Shown here piece by piece: positions 6,892-13,365 of a stretch of DNA of 13,365 bases. Source of the DNA: an uncultured Bacilli bacterium (GTDB lineage Bacteria; Bacillota_I; Bacilli_A; RFN20; CAG-826); contig CALVRY010000125.1 of assembly GCA_944358755.1 (NCBI GenBank), forward strand, positions 1 to 13,365, written 5' to 3'. The number at the start of each line of letters is the position of its first letter. Within the stretch, counting starts at the first letter, position 1. The notes beneath the pieces were generated by a model. It was given only the letters and a program-made list of their open reading frames with translations, ran no database searches and had not been told where the DNA came from. Position numbers and translations under genes: made by a program.

Positions 6892-9800
6892 TTAAGCTCC
6901 TTCTGCAGGTGTATCACCTGCATCAGGAGTTTGACCATCAATTAAATAGACAATTTCTGCTAAACATCCATCATCGAAATATTGGTCGAAATATTGAATT
7001 GCATATGCTTCTGTACAATTTAATTTGACTGTTGATGCTGCTCTAAATCCAGAGAAAGCAGCTTTTCCAATGTAGATTACTGAAGAAGGAATTGAGAATT
7101 CACTAACGTTTGACATACCTTCAAATGCGTATTCTTCAATTCTTTCAAGTCCTTGAGGAAGAGTGAGTTTTGTTAAATTAACTGCACTTTGGAAAGCATA
7201 TGTTTTAATTACTTTAACAGTTGATGGAAGGACAAGTTCAGTTTGAGCATGTCCTGGAGCATAAGCATAAACTGTTGTTTTCTCTTTATCCATCAAGAGT
7301 CCATTTTCTGTAACGAAGTTAGGGTTATCTGCGCTAATTACAAAGTCAGTAATTTCAGATTCTGCCATGTAGTTAGTTGGATTGAAGACTTCAGAACCAA
7401 ATTCTTCAAGAGCTGCAGGTAAAGTAACAACTCCTTTAATATTTGTGCTTCTAAATGCTTGATTTCCAATACGTTTTATGCCACTTCCAAGTGTAAGTTT
7501 TGTAATGCCACTGCACATTGAGAATGCACTTTCACCAATTTCAACGACAGTATTTGGAATAACGAGTTCTTCTACTCCATCGCAGAATGTAAATGCACTT
7601 TCACCAATTGTTTCAAGGCCTTCATTTAACTTAATTGAAGTACAGTTATCAAGTGAATAGAATGCGCCAGTTCCAATTGTTTTAACACTAGATGGTAAAT
7701 CTACTGCTGAGATATCTGAATAATAGAATGCGCCTTCACCAATTGTCTCAACTGCTGCTCCAAATTTAACTGAAGTAACAGATTTTTCGGATAAGTTGAC
7801 ATATGATCCAGATGCGTTATAGCCATATACAGATGGAGAAGCAAATGCATATTCACCAACTGTTTTAACTGTATCTGGAATTACAACATTTGGATTAACT
7901 TCTTCTGTTGAATAATAGATTGTAGTTTTGTCTTTGCTATAAACGATTTCGTTTTCAACTGTTAAGTAAGGACTATCAGCACTGACTTCAATATCTTTAA
8001 TAACTGTGTTGTCGAATGCTTCTGGATTGAATGTCTTCAATCCTTTTCCAATCTTAACTTTTACAAGGTTTGTATTATTTCCAAACGCTCTATCACCAAT
8101 TTCTTCAAGAGAATCTGGAAGATTAATTTCAGCTAATGCTGATGATTTGTCGCCAAACGCCATTCCATATTCATCGTCATAACTTCCATAGAAATAGAAT
8201 GCGCCAGCACCAATCTTTCTAAGTTTACCATCTTTTGCAAAATTGATAGTTTCAAATCCACAATTAAAGAAAGCATTTTCATCAATTTCCTCAACATTTG
8301 CAGGGATATCAATTGATTTTAAGGCTTTTGCAGAATCGAATGCATAAACTGGAATCTTCTTTAAACCTTTACCAATGGTGACTTTCGCTAAGCTATCACA
8401 TTGAGCAAATGCACTTTCTCCCATTTCAAGAACGCTATCTGGAATTACAATTTCTGGTAAATCATAACAATGTGCAAATGCTTCTTCGCCAATCTTTATA
8501 ACTGTACTAGGAATTCTAAATTCCATACAGTTATCTACCATATAGAAGGCACATTGAGCAATTTCTGTAACACCATCTTTAATAACGATAACATCTTCTT
8601 TATCGTCTACTTTTTGTCCACGATATCCGCTTGGACAGAAGACAGCAGTTTTGAAATCTTTTGTATAAACAATGTTATTTTCGGATACATATGTTTGGTT
8701 ACCACTTGCTACACTAACAGTTAAGATTCCAGTACAACCATTAAATGCTGCAGGAGTAAGTGTTTTAAGTGATGCAGGAAGGACAAGTGCTTCAATTGCG
8801 GTACTATTTGCAAATGCATATGCTCCAATAGTTTCAACGCCTTCTGGAACGGTGAATGTTTCTTTTAAGTAACAACCAGTAAATGCGTAATCACCAATTG
8901 TTTTTAACCCTGTGCCCCATTGAATATCTTGAATATATCCTTCAACTAAACAACTAAATGCATGATCTTCAATAGTTGTAAGTGAATTAGGGAATCTAAG
9001 TGATGTAAATGTGTTTCCATAGAAAGCGTGATCACCAATCACTTGTAATGTTTCAGGGAAAGTAACGGAAGTTACGCCTTCACTGCCGTGATTATAGAAA
9101 GCATAAGAACCAATTTTAGTAACACCTGTAGGTACATCAAATGAACCAACAGTATTTTTAGCAGGAACGAATAAAATTTCAGTTAAATCTTTGTTATAAA
9201 CAACTCCATCAATACTTGTGTAATTTCCTTCAGCTCCTGAGAATGAAATTGATTGAAGAGCTCTACATCCTAGGAATGAATTTGGAATAAATTCTTCAAG
9301 TGTTGTAGGTAATACTACTGTTTGTAAATAACTTCTACTTTGGAATGCGCTTGGAGATAATCTCTTAACTATTCTCCCATTGATTTGAGAAGGAATTGTA
9401 ACATTTACTGCTTCAATATTTCTTAAACCGGTAATAGTAATAGAATTATCTTCCTCTACTTGATATGTAAATGCAAATTGAGCTTTTTCCCATCTAGCAA
9501 CAATGGTCATATTGTTATAATCTGCTCTCATTGTGCCAGAGAATCTTTCATCTGTTCCTTCAAAGAACCAACCCATAAAGTCATAACCTTGATAGGATGG
9601 AGTTTTAATTTTTGTTGAGACATAATCTCCATCAAATGTATCAACTGAATATTCTTCTTCACCATTATTTGGATCGACGAATAAAACGAGTTTTGTATCT
9701 GCGTTAGAACGATAGTGTGCAGTTAATGTAAGATCGGTTAAGACCATATCTTTTAAGAAATTCCATTTTTCTCCGGCTGCATCATACCATCCTTCAAATG

Positions 9801-10341
9801 TTCCATTTTGGATAGTTGGCTCTGGTGGTTGAGGTAATAATTCGCCATGGACAACTTCTACAGGTCCATAAGTAATATCGTTTCCAATCATACCTCCAGC
9901 TAGGTCAAAAGTTACTGTGTGTTTTTGAACTTTGTCACCTTCTTTAGTTAATACCCAGACACCACCTTGTTTTGTATAAACGTCACCTGTGTCTGTATTT
10001 GTATATGTATCACCATCTTTTCCTAATTCTGCAGCTGGTGCTCCTACTCCTTCAAAAGCTTGAGAAGTTTTTTCATCCTTTACCCAGGTTCCGCCTTTTT
10101 TAGTATAAGTGTCGCCAGTTAAAGTGTCTGTATAGGTATCACCATCTTTTCCAAGAGCAGCACTTGGTGCGCCCTCTCCACTATAAGCTTCTGGTGCAGT
10201 TACATCTCCTCCAGGATTCTCTCCAGGGTTTTCTCCCGGATTATCGGCTGGTGGATTATCATTACCACACGCAGAAGTCATAAATACTCCGCCTACGAGA
10301 AAACTAAGCGCGAGCACGCTTAAAAAACTTCTTTTCATCAT
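6892..10341 (-). CDS. BspA-type leucine-rich repeat surface lipoprotein
   Basis: A 1149-residue predicted lipoprotein. Order: signal with lipobox T-S-A-C, Cys25 (-3 Thr is slightly atypical); Pro/Gly/Asn tether to about 47; two tandem 43-residue modules (52-94, 95-137) of the G-x-GAP-x-x-x-LGKDGD-x-Y type common near collagen-like surface proteins; two InlB B-repeats (about 138-211 and 216-286, with F-E-G-W-Y and F-M-G-W-F cores); then BspA/LRR_5 repeats from about 305 to 1100. I count 26 x-A-F-type repeat cores, interrupted by four Y-x-K-D-type spacer modules. There is no C-terminal anchor. BspA-family LRR proteins are known to bind host matrix proteins or other cells, so adhesion is the likely role; the ligand is unknown. 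Two adjacent ATGs (10341, 10338) lie 5 and 8 bases after AAAGGAG; either could serve. It is the first gene of the operon, behind a cre-like operator. Confidence 0.93.
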   Translation of the reverse strand: MMKRSFLSVLALSFLVGGVFMTSACGNDNPPADNPGENPGENPGGDVTAPEAYSGEGAPSAALGKDGDTYTDTLTGDTYTKKGGTWVKDEKTSQAFEGVGAPAAELGKDGDTYTNTDTGDVYTKQGGVWVLTKEGDKVQKHTVTFDLAGGMIGNDITYGPVEVVHGELLPQPPEPTIQNGTFEGWYDAAGEKWNFLKDMVLTDLTLTAHYRSNADTKLVLFVDPNNGEEEYSVDTFDGDYVSTKIKTPSYQGYDFMGWFFEGTDERFSGTMRADYNNMTIVARWEKAQFAFTYQVEEDNSITITGLRNIEAVNVTIPSQINGRIVKRLSPSAFQSRSYLQTVVLPTTLEEFIPNSFLGCRALQSISFSGAEGNYTSIDGVVYNKDLTEILFVPAKNTVGSFDVPTGVTKIGSYAFYNHGSEGVTSVTFPETLQVIGDHAFYGNTFTSLRFPNSLTTIEDHAFSCLVEGYIQDIQWGTGLKTIGDYAFTGCYLKETFTVPEGVETIGAYAFANSTAIEALVLPASLKTLTPAAFNGCTGILTVSVASGNQTYVSENNIVYTKDFKTAVFCPSGYRGQKVDDKEDVIVIKDGVTEIAQCAFYMVDNCMEFRIPSTVIKIGEEAFAHCYDLPEIVIPDSVLEMGESAFAQCDSLAKVTIGKGLKKIPVYAFDSAKALKSIDIPANVEEIDENAFFNCGFETINFAKDGKLRKIGAGAFYFYGSYDDEYGMAFGDKSSALAEINLPDSLEEIGDRAFGNNTNLVKVKIGKGLKTFNPEAFDNTVIKDIEVSADSPYLTVENEIVYSKDKTTIYYSTEEVNPNVVIPDTVKTVGEYAFASPSVYGYNASGSYVNLSEKSVTSVKFGAAVETIGEGAFYYSDISAVDLPSSVKTIGTGAFYSLDNCTSIKLNEGLETIGESAFTFCDGVEELVIPNTVVEIGESAFSMCSGITKLTLGSGIKRIGNQAFRSTNIKGVVTLPAALEEFGSEVFNPTNYMAESEITDFVISADNPNFVTENGLLMDKEKTTVYAYAPGHAQTELVLPSTVKVIKTYAFQSAVNLTKLTLPQGLERIEEYAFEGMSNVSEFSIPSSVIYIGKAAFSGFRAASTVKLNCTEAYAIQYFDQYFDDGCLAEIVYLIDGQTPDAGDTPAEGA
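7042..9429 (-). repeat. BspA leucine-rich repeat array with four spacer modules
   Basis: Residues about 305-1100 carry repeats of about 23 residues on the pattern I-P-x-x-V/L-x-x-I-G-x-x-A-F-x-x-C/N-x-x-L-x-x-V-x. Counting the A-F position gives 26 copies (including S-F and V-F variants). Four spacers (residues 365-393, 541-570, 784-811 and 1000-1028) share S-x-x-N/E-x-x-Y-x-(S/T)-x-(D/E)-(N/G)-x-V/L-x-Y/M-x-K-D/E, then a short strand run. After each, the LRR pattern restarts. At DNA level the repeats are diverged. Confidence 0.88.
9931..10188 (-). repeat. Two tandem 129-base repeats (43-aa GKDGD modules)
   Basis: Residues 52-94 and 95-137 of the LRR lipoprotein align without a gap through residue 132. 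GAP at 57-59 matches 100-102, GKDGD at 64-68 matches 107-111, TGD at 75-77 matches 118-120, and Trp86 matches Trp129. The period is exactly 43 residues. The codons have diverged at third positions, so the duplication is not recent. The module is known from collagen-like and phage-related surface proteins as a spacer. Confidence 0.85.
10207..10242 (-). repeat. 12-base tether repeat (NPGE codons)
   Basis: Codons for residues 34-45 of the LRR lipoprotein encode three Asn-Pro-Gly-Glu/Gly units as 12-base near-repeats. This matches the tether in the 1361-aa lipoprotein at the other end of the operon. It links the lipid anchor to the first folded module. Confidence 0.6.
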
Positions 10342-10343
10342 GT

Positions 10344-10353
10344 TTACTCCTTT
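10344..10353 (-). promoter_or_regulatory. Ribosome binding site of the LRR lipoprotein gene
   Basis: The minus strand reads AAAGGAG five bases before the first ATG (10341) and eight before the second (10338). Spacing favours the second ATG slightly, but the two proteins would differ only by one Met. Confidence 0.75.
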
Positions 10354-10365
10354 AAAATTACTCGT

Positions 10366-10385
10366 CCAATTCGGTACGAACTTGG
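10366..10385 (-). promoter_or_regulatory. Bulged hairpin in the operon leader
   Basis: On the minus strand CCAA, a bulged G, TTCG, a TAC loop, CGAA and TTGG form an 8-bp stem with one bulge. It begins about ten bases after the candidate -10 hexamer (10395-10400), so it would sit at the very 5' end of the transcript, and it ends 13 bases before the Shine-Dalgarno sequence. It has no T-tract, so it is not a terminator. Known 5'-end stem-loops protect mRNA from decay; as DNA it could equally be an operator half-palindrome. The role is inference. Confidence 0.45.
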
Positions 10386-10394
10386 TATGCTCAA

Positions 10395-10421
10395 AGTATA
10401 TTCTTATAAAAAGGATGTAAA
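10395..10421 (-). promoter_or_regulatory. Candidate proximal promoter of the lipoprotein operon
   Basis: TTTACA (10416-10421, five of six to the -35 consensus) and TATACT (10395-10400, five of six to the -10 consensus) face the LRR lipoprotein gene, with a 15-base spacer. That spacer is shorter than the usual 16-18, so the -35 assignment is weak. Transcription would start near 10388, giving a leader of about 47 bases. The cre-like site ends three bases upstream of TTTACA, which supports a promoter here. Confidence 0.45.
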
Positions 10422-10424
10422 TAT

Positions 10425-10438
10425 AGAAAACGCTTTCA
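10425..10438 (-). promoter_or_regulatory. cre-like operator (CcpA or other LacI-family regulator)
   Basis: The minus strand reads TGAAAGCGTTTTCT, which fits every position of the published Bacillus cre consensus TGWAARCGYTWNCW. The core GAAAGCGTTTTC is a near-palindrome around CG, the hallmark of LacI-family operators. It lies just upstream of the proximal -35 and about 65 bases downstream of a second candidate promoter. CcpA bound here could contact polymerase at the proximal promoter or block reading from the distal one. A sugar-specific LacI-type repressor with a similar site is the main alternative. Confidence 0.72.
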
Positions 10439-10503
10439 TCTTAATTTGAAACTAATAAGTTGATGAATTATGCCTATTTTATCGTGTTTTTTGAAATGAC
10501 AAA

Positions 10504-10532
10504 ATTCTAAATTTTATGCAATTTTGTTGCAA
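10504..10532 (-). promoter_or_regulatory. Candidate distal promoter of the lipoprotein operon
   Basis: TTGCAA (10527-10532, four of six to consensus) and TAGAAT (10504-10509, five of six) are separated by 17 bases and face the LRR gene. They begin at the T-tract of the preceding gene's terminator. A 5-bp inverted repeat, TGCAA/TTGCA, spans 10517-10531. AT-rich DNA gives such matches often, so this is only a candidate. Confidence 0.3.
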
Positions 10533-10560
10533 AAAAGGCTACAGCAAATCGCCATAGCCT
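10531..10560 (-). terminator. Intrinsic terminator of the Big_2 surface protein gene
   Basis: On the minus strand bases 10551-10560 (AGGCTATGGC) pair with 10536-10545 (GCTGTAGCCT) to give a 10-bp stem with two G-U pairs and a 5-base loop. It is followed directly by a run of T (10531-10535). It lies 24 bases after the stop codon at 10585. It separates this gene from the four-gene lipoprotein operon, which therefore needs its own promoter. Confidence 0.9.
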
Positions 10561-10584
10561 AATTCGTTAATCTTTAAATATTGA

Positions 10585-13365
10585 TTAAATTGCGTTTCTT
10601 AAATCAATTCTAAATTTTGAAGATGATGACCATCCAAGTCCGGTTGGAACTTCAAAAGTGATCTCAATCGTATTTTCATCATACATAGAAGATGATTTGT
10701 AAACTAAACCATCAATTGATGAAGACACAGTAGCTACTTCACTAAGATTTAATCCAGTTCCAGGAACATAACTATATTTAAATGTAAATTCTGCGAATTT
10801 AGTTCCAGTTGAATTTTGTGTCATAGTCATTGTGCCACTTGCTCCATCAACAAAGTTGAGAGTTAATTTTGAGTTATTCATTCCAAATACCTGTTCATCG
10901 TCACTAAACGATTTACCACTTAAATCAGATAAATCTACAGGTAACGCAAATGTATAAAGATTATAGCTGTAATAATATGGATCGTTAACGGCATCACTTC
11001 TAATTCTAAGTTGAATTGCAACATTAGAGAAATCTTCACTGACATCGATATCTTCTGCATAAACTGAATCATAATATGAATTTTCACTATCGAAGATTTG
11101 TACTGAAGCTTTATCAGTATTTGGAGTAATAGTTACCCTGCCATCACTAATTGTGTAATTAATTCTAACGGTAGTTGTGCCTTCTTCTACATATTCTCCG
11201 CCTTCTACTCTATCGCTTAAAGTTGGCATTGTAAGTTCCATATAAGTGTCAGTTGTAAACTTAAGATCAAATTCTTGAGTTCCAGTTGATCTTTCAAATG
11301 TCTTACCAACTAAGTTTTCTTTATAAGTTTCAGCAGAAATTGCTTCTTTAACTGTTAATTTAAATGTTGGAGTATGAATATCTTCATGACCTACAACATA
11401 GAAATGGAATTCATATTCACCTGCTTTTAATGCATCAAGATAGTAGGCACCATTAGGCACTTCTTTGTCGTTAAGTGGAGCAACCATCTTGATTCCACTT
11501 GCATCACCTTTAGTAACAGAGAGTGCATATTCATAGCTTGTATCATCAGTATCAGTGTTAAGCCAGAAATATCCAGTTCTTTGATATTCTCTAACTGAAG
11601 GGAATGTGTGTGTTCCTTCAACGTTTTGTGATTCATCGAAGTATGAAAGTTTAAGTCCACCAAGAGAAGGAGCTGTCCAGTTAATAATAACTTCTTTAAT
11701 TCCACCTCCACGTGTTTCAAATCTAACAGTATCTTGTGTTTCTAAGATATTGCCTTCATTGTCACGAGGAGCATTAATTACTACAATACCATCACTATAA
11801 ATGCCAAAGTTTCTTGATCCAGTAATAGGGTTTGTAACAGTAACTGTTGCATTATCAATCATGGTACTTCCGGTGACTGGCGAAACTTCATCAATCTTTA
11901 ATGGAAGTGAGTGGTTATAAGTAACGTTATATACATCTCTTCCTGCGTTACTTTCTGGTAAATATTCATCATATTCGTAACGTGTATTGTCTGAGCCATC
12001 TCCAGCAATTTCTGAATAGTTTTCAACGTAACTTATCTTAAAATCTTTAATATAATATTGATTTATATCAATTCTCTTTTCAGTATCAACTGTTTTGTTA
12101 CCATAACTAAAATCAGATCCACTTTCTTCGTAAACAACACTCATTGCCTCGGCAGAAGCTTCTCTTATGCTTACTTTATAAGAATATGAAGTAAGTTCAA
12201 ATGAAGTCGTAAAGTTAAGAGCAAATTCAATCTTAACATCGCTATCTACTTCATTTACATATTCGCTTACAACTGTTGCGCTTGTATCAGTGAAACTATA
12301 AGTTGCATTTCCTCTTGCTGAGAAATCACCAAGTGCGGCTTCACCTTGATATGCAGCTCCACTAGCAATAGAAGAAAGTAAAGTTGAGAAGCCATATTGA
12401 GGCACGCCTTCAATCATAAAGTGAGGGAGTTTAGCATAATTTGCATAAGTTGATTCACTACTTTGATTATAAATTTCATTTACATAAATTTCTTCAATTG
12501 CTTTACTAGTTTCGTTATATGTGAAGTAATACATAGCACTTTCATTTTTATCAATTGTTGAATAAGCATGTGTTGTTTCACTTGTTTTTGTGCCATCTTT
12601 TCCACTCGTTACAGTAGTAACTTCACTATATGTTGCTCCATCATATACATCAAAAACAGATGTAATTTCTTGACCTAGAGTTTTAACAACATGTGTTCCT
12701 TTTGTTAAATCAGAAAGTTCTTTTGCATGAATACTTGCGACAATTCCATCGAGTTTTGCAGCGTTTTCGGCATTAACATCATAAGAATTTACTCTAATTG
12801 AGCTCTTCATATCTGCTGAAGTTGAGGTTTTATAACTTGCTGATGCAGTAATAACGCCACCTTCAAAAACTTTGTTAAATTTAACCAAAGCTGAACCATC
12901 ATCTTGATAGTTAATCTCGCAATCATGAGAAATTGGTGTTTCTCCTGATGCATAAGAGAAAGTATAAGAAACACTATCTGGCACGCGTGTTGCACTATCA
13001 TTTAAAACATAAGTAATTTTAAATTCAACACCACCTGGAATATAGTAAGTATCATTTTCTAAATAGATTCCTGCATCTTCTGTTAAAATCTTAATTGAAA
13101 TTCCACTTGCTTCAATTCCTCTAACCATAACATCATATGTGCCAGAAAATTTTGGATCTTTTTTTGACGTTGCTGTAACTTTTACAGTGCCTTCTTTTAA
13201 TCCAGTTAAAACACCTTTATCATCAATTGAAGCAATGTCTTGCTTATCAACTGACCAAGTGACTGAGTCGTCATCGCTTCCTTGAACTTCAGCTAAAAGT
13301 TGAATTGTTCCTCCAACATCAACTGATAAAGGTCCAGTTACAACGACCCCTGTTACCTTGTCTTC
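10585..13365 (-). CDS. Large surface protein with Big_2 domain (5' end outside window)
   Basis: The frame is open from the stop at 10585 through base 13365, giving 926 residues of a longer protein. The first in-frame ATG (13128) is not the start: the 79 residues before it, with its first residues, form a Big_2 bacterial Ig-like domain (V-T-G-V-V-V start, V-T-W-S-V-D core, G-V-L-T-G-L-K-E-G-T-V-K-V-T-A close). A long beta-rich region follows (about 85-560, not recognised). A second Ig-like domain lies at about 569-672, with G-E-Y-E-F near 649-653. Two related C-terminal modules, each opening L-x-GK-T/S-F, span about 682-809 and 814-926. There is no LPxTG or C-terminal membrane segment. The N-terminus, presumably another lipoprotein signal, is not visible. 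Function beyond surface display is unknown. A terminator follows 24 bases after the stop. Confidence 0.88.
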   Translation of the reverse strand, partial: EDKVTGVVVTGPLSVDVGGTIQLLAEVQGSDDDSVTWSVDKQDIASIDDKGVLTGLKEGTVKVTATSKKDPKFSGTYDVMVRGIEASGISIKILTEDAGIYLENDTYYIPGGVEFKITYVLNDSATRVPDSVSYTFSYASGETPISHDCEINYQDDGSALVKFNKVFEGGVITASASYKTSTSADMKSSIRVNSYDVNAENAAKLDGIVASIHAKELSDLTKGTHVVKTLGQEITSVFDVYDGATYSEVTTVTSGKDGTKTSETTHAYSTIDKNESAMYYFTYNETSKAIEEIYVNEIYNQSSESTYANYAKLPHFMIEGVPQYGFSTLLSSIASGAAYQGEAALGDFSARGNATYSFTDTSATVVSEYVNEVDSDVKIEFALNFTTSFELTSYSYKVSIREASAEAMSVVYEESGSDFSYGNKTVDTEKRIDINQYYIKDFKISYVENYSEIAGDGSDNTRYEYDEYLPESNAGRDVYNVTYNHSLPLKIDEVSPVTGSTMIDNATVTVTNPITGSRNFGIYSDGIVVINAPRDNEGNILETQDTVRFETRGGGIKEVIINWTAPSLGGLKLSYFDESQNVEGTHTFPSVREYQRTGYFWLNTDTDDTSYEYALSVTKGDASGIKMVAPLNDKEVPNGAYYLDALKAGEYEFHFYVVGHEDIHTPTFKLTVKEAISAETYKENLVGKTFERSTGTQEFDLKFTTDTYMELTMPTLSDRVEGGEYVEEGTTTVRINYTISDGRVTITPNTDKASVQIFDSENSYYDSVYAEDIDVSEDFSNVAIQLRIRSDAVNDPYYYSYNLYTFALPVDLSDLSGKSFSDDEQVFGMNNSKLTLNFVDGASGTMTMTQNSTGTKFAEFTFKYSYVPGTGLNLSEVATVSSSIDGLVYKSSSMYDENTIEITFEVPTGLGWSSSSKFRIDLRNAI
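10588..11322 (-). repeat. Duplicated C-terminal module of the Big_2 protein
   Basis: Two related beta-rich modules lie in tandem: 10939-11322 and 10588-10926. Both open with L-V/S-GK-T/S-F, then a strand with L-K/N-F, a T-M-containing strand (Y-M-E-L-T-M against G-T-M-T-M), and a strand with Y-T-I/Y-V-P before a turn. The copies are weakly similar and differ in length (about 128 and 113 residues), so the duplication is old. The module resembles small lipocalin-like barrels in style only; no family is claimed. Confidence 0.5.
13128..13360 (-). other. Big_2 (bacterial Ig-like) domain at the window edge
   Basis: Translating in frame upstream of the ATG at 13128 gives a typical Big_2 domain. Conserved features are S-V-D-V-G-G-T-I-Q-L near the start, V-T-W-S-V-D, I-A-S-I-D-D-K-G, L-K-E-G-T-V-K-V-T-A-T-S, and a closing Y-D-V-M-V strand. 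Such domains are known as rod-like spacers or ligand-binding units in surface proteins such as intimin and invasin. Further Ig domains may lie beyond the window. Confidence 0.85.

Noticed and set aside
7500..7760. CRISPR-like recurring strings (AATGCxxxxTCACCAATT)
   Set aside because: These are codons for the repeated G-E-S/G-A-F core of the LRR array. Spacing and sequence vary, the frame is kept, and no spacers or cas genes are present.
10342..10584. Riboswitch, T-box or small RNA in the intergenic control region
   Set aside because: The leader from the proximal promoter is only about 47 bases, and there is no T-box motif, known riboswitch core or second terminator. Only the short bulged hairpin stands out.
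11427..11720. Minus-strand out-of-frame frames at 2554-2742, 4613-4849, 11427-11720 and 12807-13001
   Set aside because: They overlap real genes in another frame, have no ribosome binding site worth noting and show low-complexity translations.
10585..13128. ATG at 13128 as the true start of the Big_2 protein
   Set aside because: The frame is open to the window edge and the ATG falls inside a Big_2 domain with no signal peptide after it.
164..13365. Recoded TGA (Mycoplasma-type genetic code)
   Set aside because: No in-frame TGA is needed in any gene, the tryptophans checked are TGG, and all five stops are TAA. The window gives no evidence for recoding, though it cannot exclude it.
167..13365. 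Sortase signals (LPxTG) or C-terminal membrane anchors
   Set aside because: The C-termini of all five proteins were read and none has an LPxTG-like motif, hydrophobic segment or basic tail. Anchoring appears to be only by the N-terminal lipid.

Overview
The window is AT-rich. All five genes lie on the minus strand, so transcription runs from high to low coordinates. All five reading frames end in TAA, and the tryptophans checked are TGG, so nothing suggests a recoded TGA. Four of the five proteins start with a Sec lipoprotein signal and a lipobox cysteine, followed by a Pro/Gly/Asn/Glu-rich tether. The domains are those of low-GC Gram-positive surface proteins: BspA leucine-rich repeats, InlB B-repeats, divergent InlB-like modules and a Big_2 domain. 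With strong Shine-Dalgarno sequences and a consensus CcpA-type cre box, this suggests a Bacillota (Bacilli or Mollicutes-related) bacterium, probably gut-associated. The species cannot be named from the sequence, and the habitat is inference.

Right to left: (1) 10585-13365 is the 3' part of a large surface protein. It enters the window in frame inside a Big_2 domain, so its true start lies beyond base 13365, and it ends at a strong terminator (10531-10560). (2) The 243-base gap at 10342-10584 holds that terminator, one or two candidate promoters, a perfect cre-like operator (10425-10438), a bulged leader hairpin (10366-10385) and a ribosome binding site. (3) Four lipoprotein genes follow with gaps of 15, 1 and 31 bases: a BspA-type LRR protein (1149 aa), a single InlB-repeat lipoprotein (369 aa), an unrecognised lipoprotein (494 aa) and a giant modular lipoprotein (1361 aa, about 14 beta-rich modules). 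(4) A hairpin terminator with a UUCG tetraloop (117-142) closes the unit. Bases 1-116 hold no gene, only a short 11-base direct repeat resembling a response-regulator site.

The simplest reading is one transcript of about 10.3 kb that loads four different lipid-anchored proteins onto the outside of the membrane under carbon-catabolite (or other LacI-family) control. The LRR and InlB-like proteins look like binding or adhesion proteins. The 494-aa protein and the C-terminal part of the 369-aa protein have no recognised function. No enzyme, transporter, mobile element, RNA gene or CRISPR array was found. I see no clear new biochemical system. The most distinctive points are the co-transcription of these surface proteins, the cre-plus-hairpin control region, and the repeat architecture of the 1361-aa and 1149-aa proteins.
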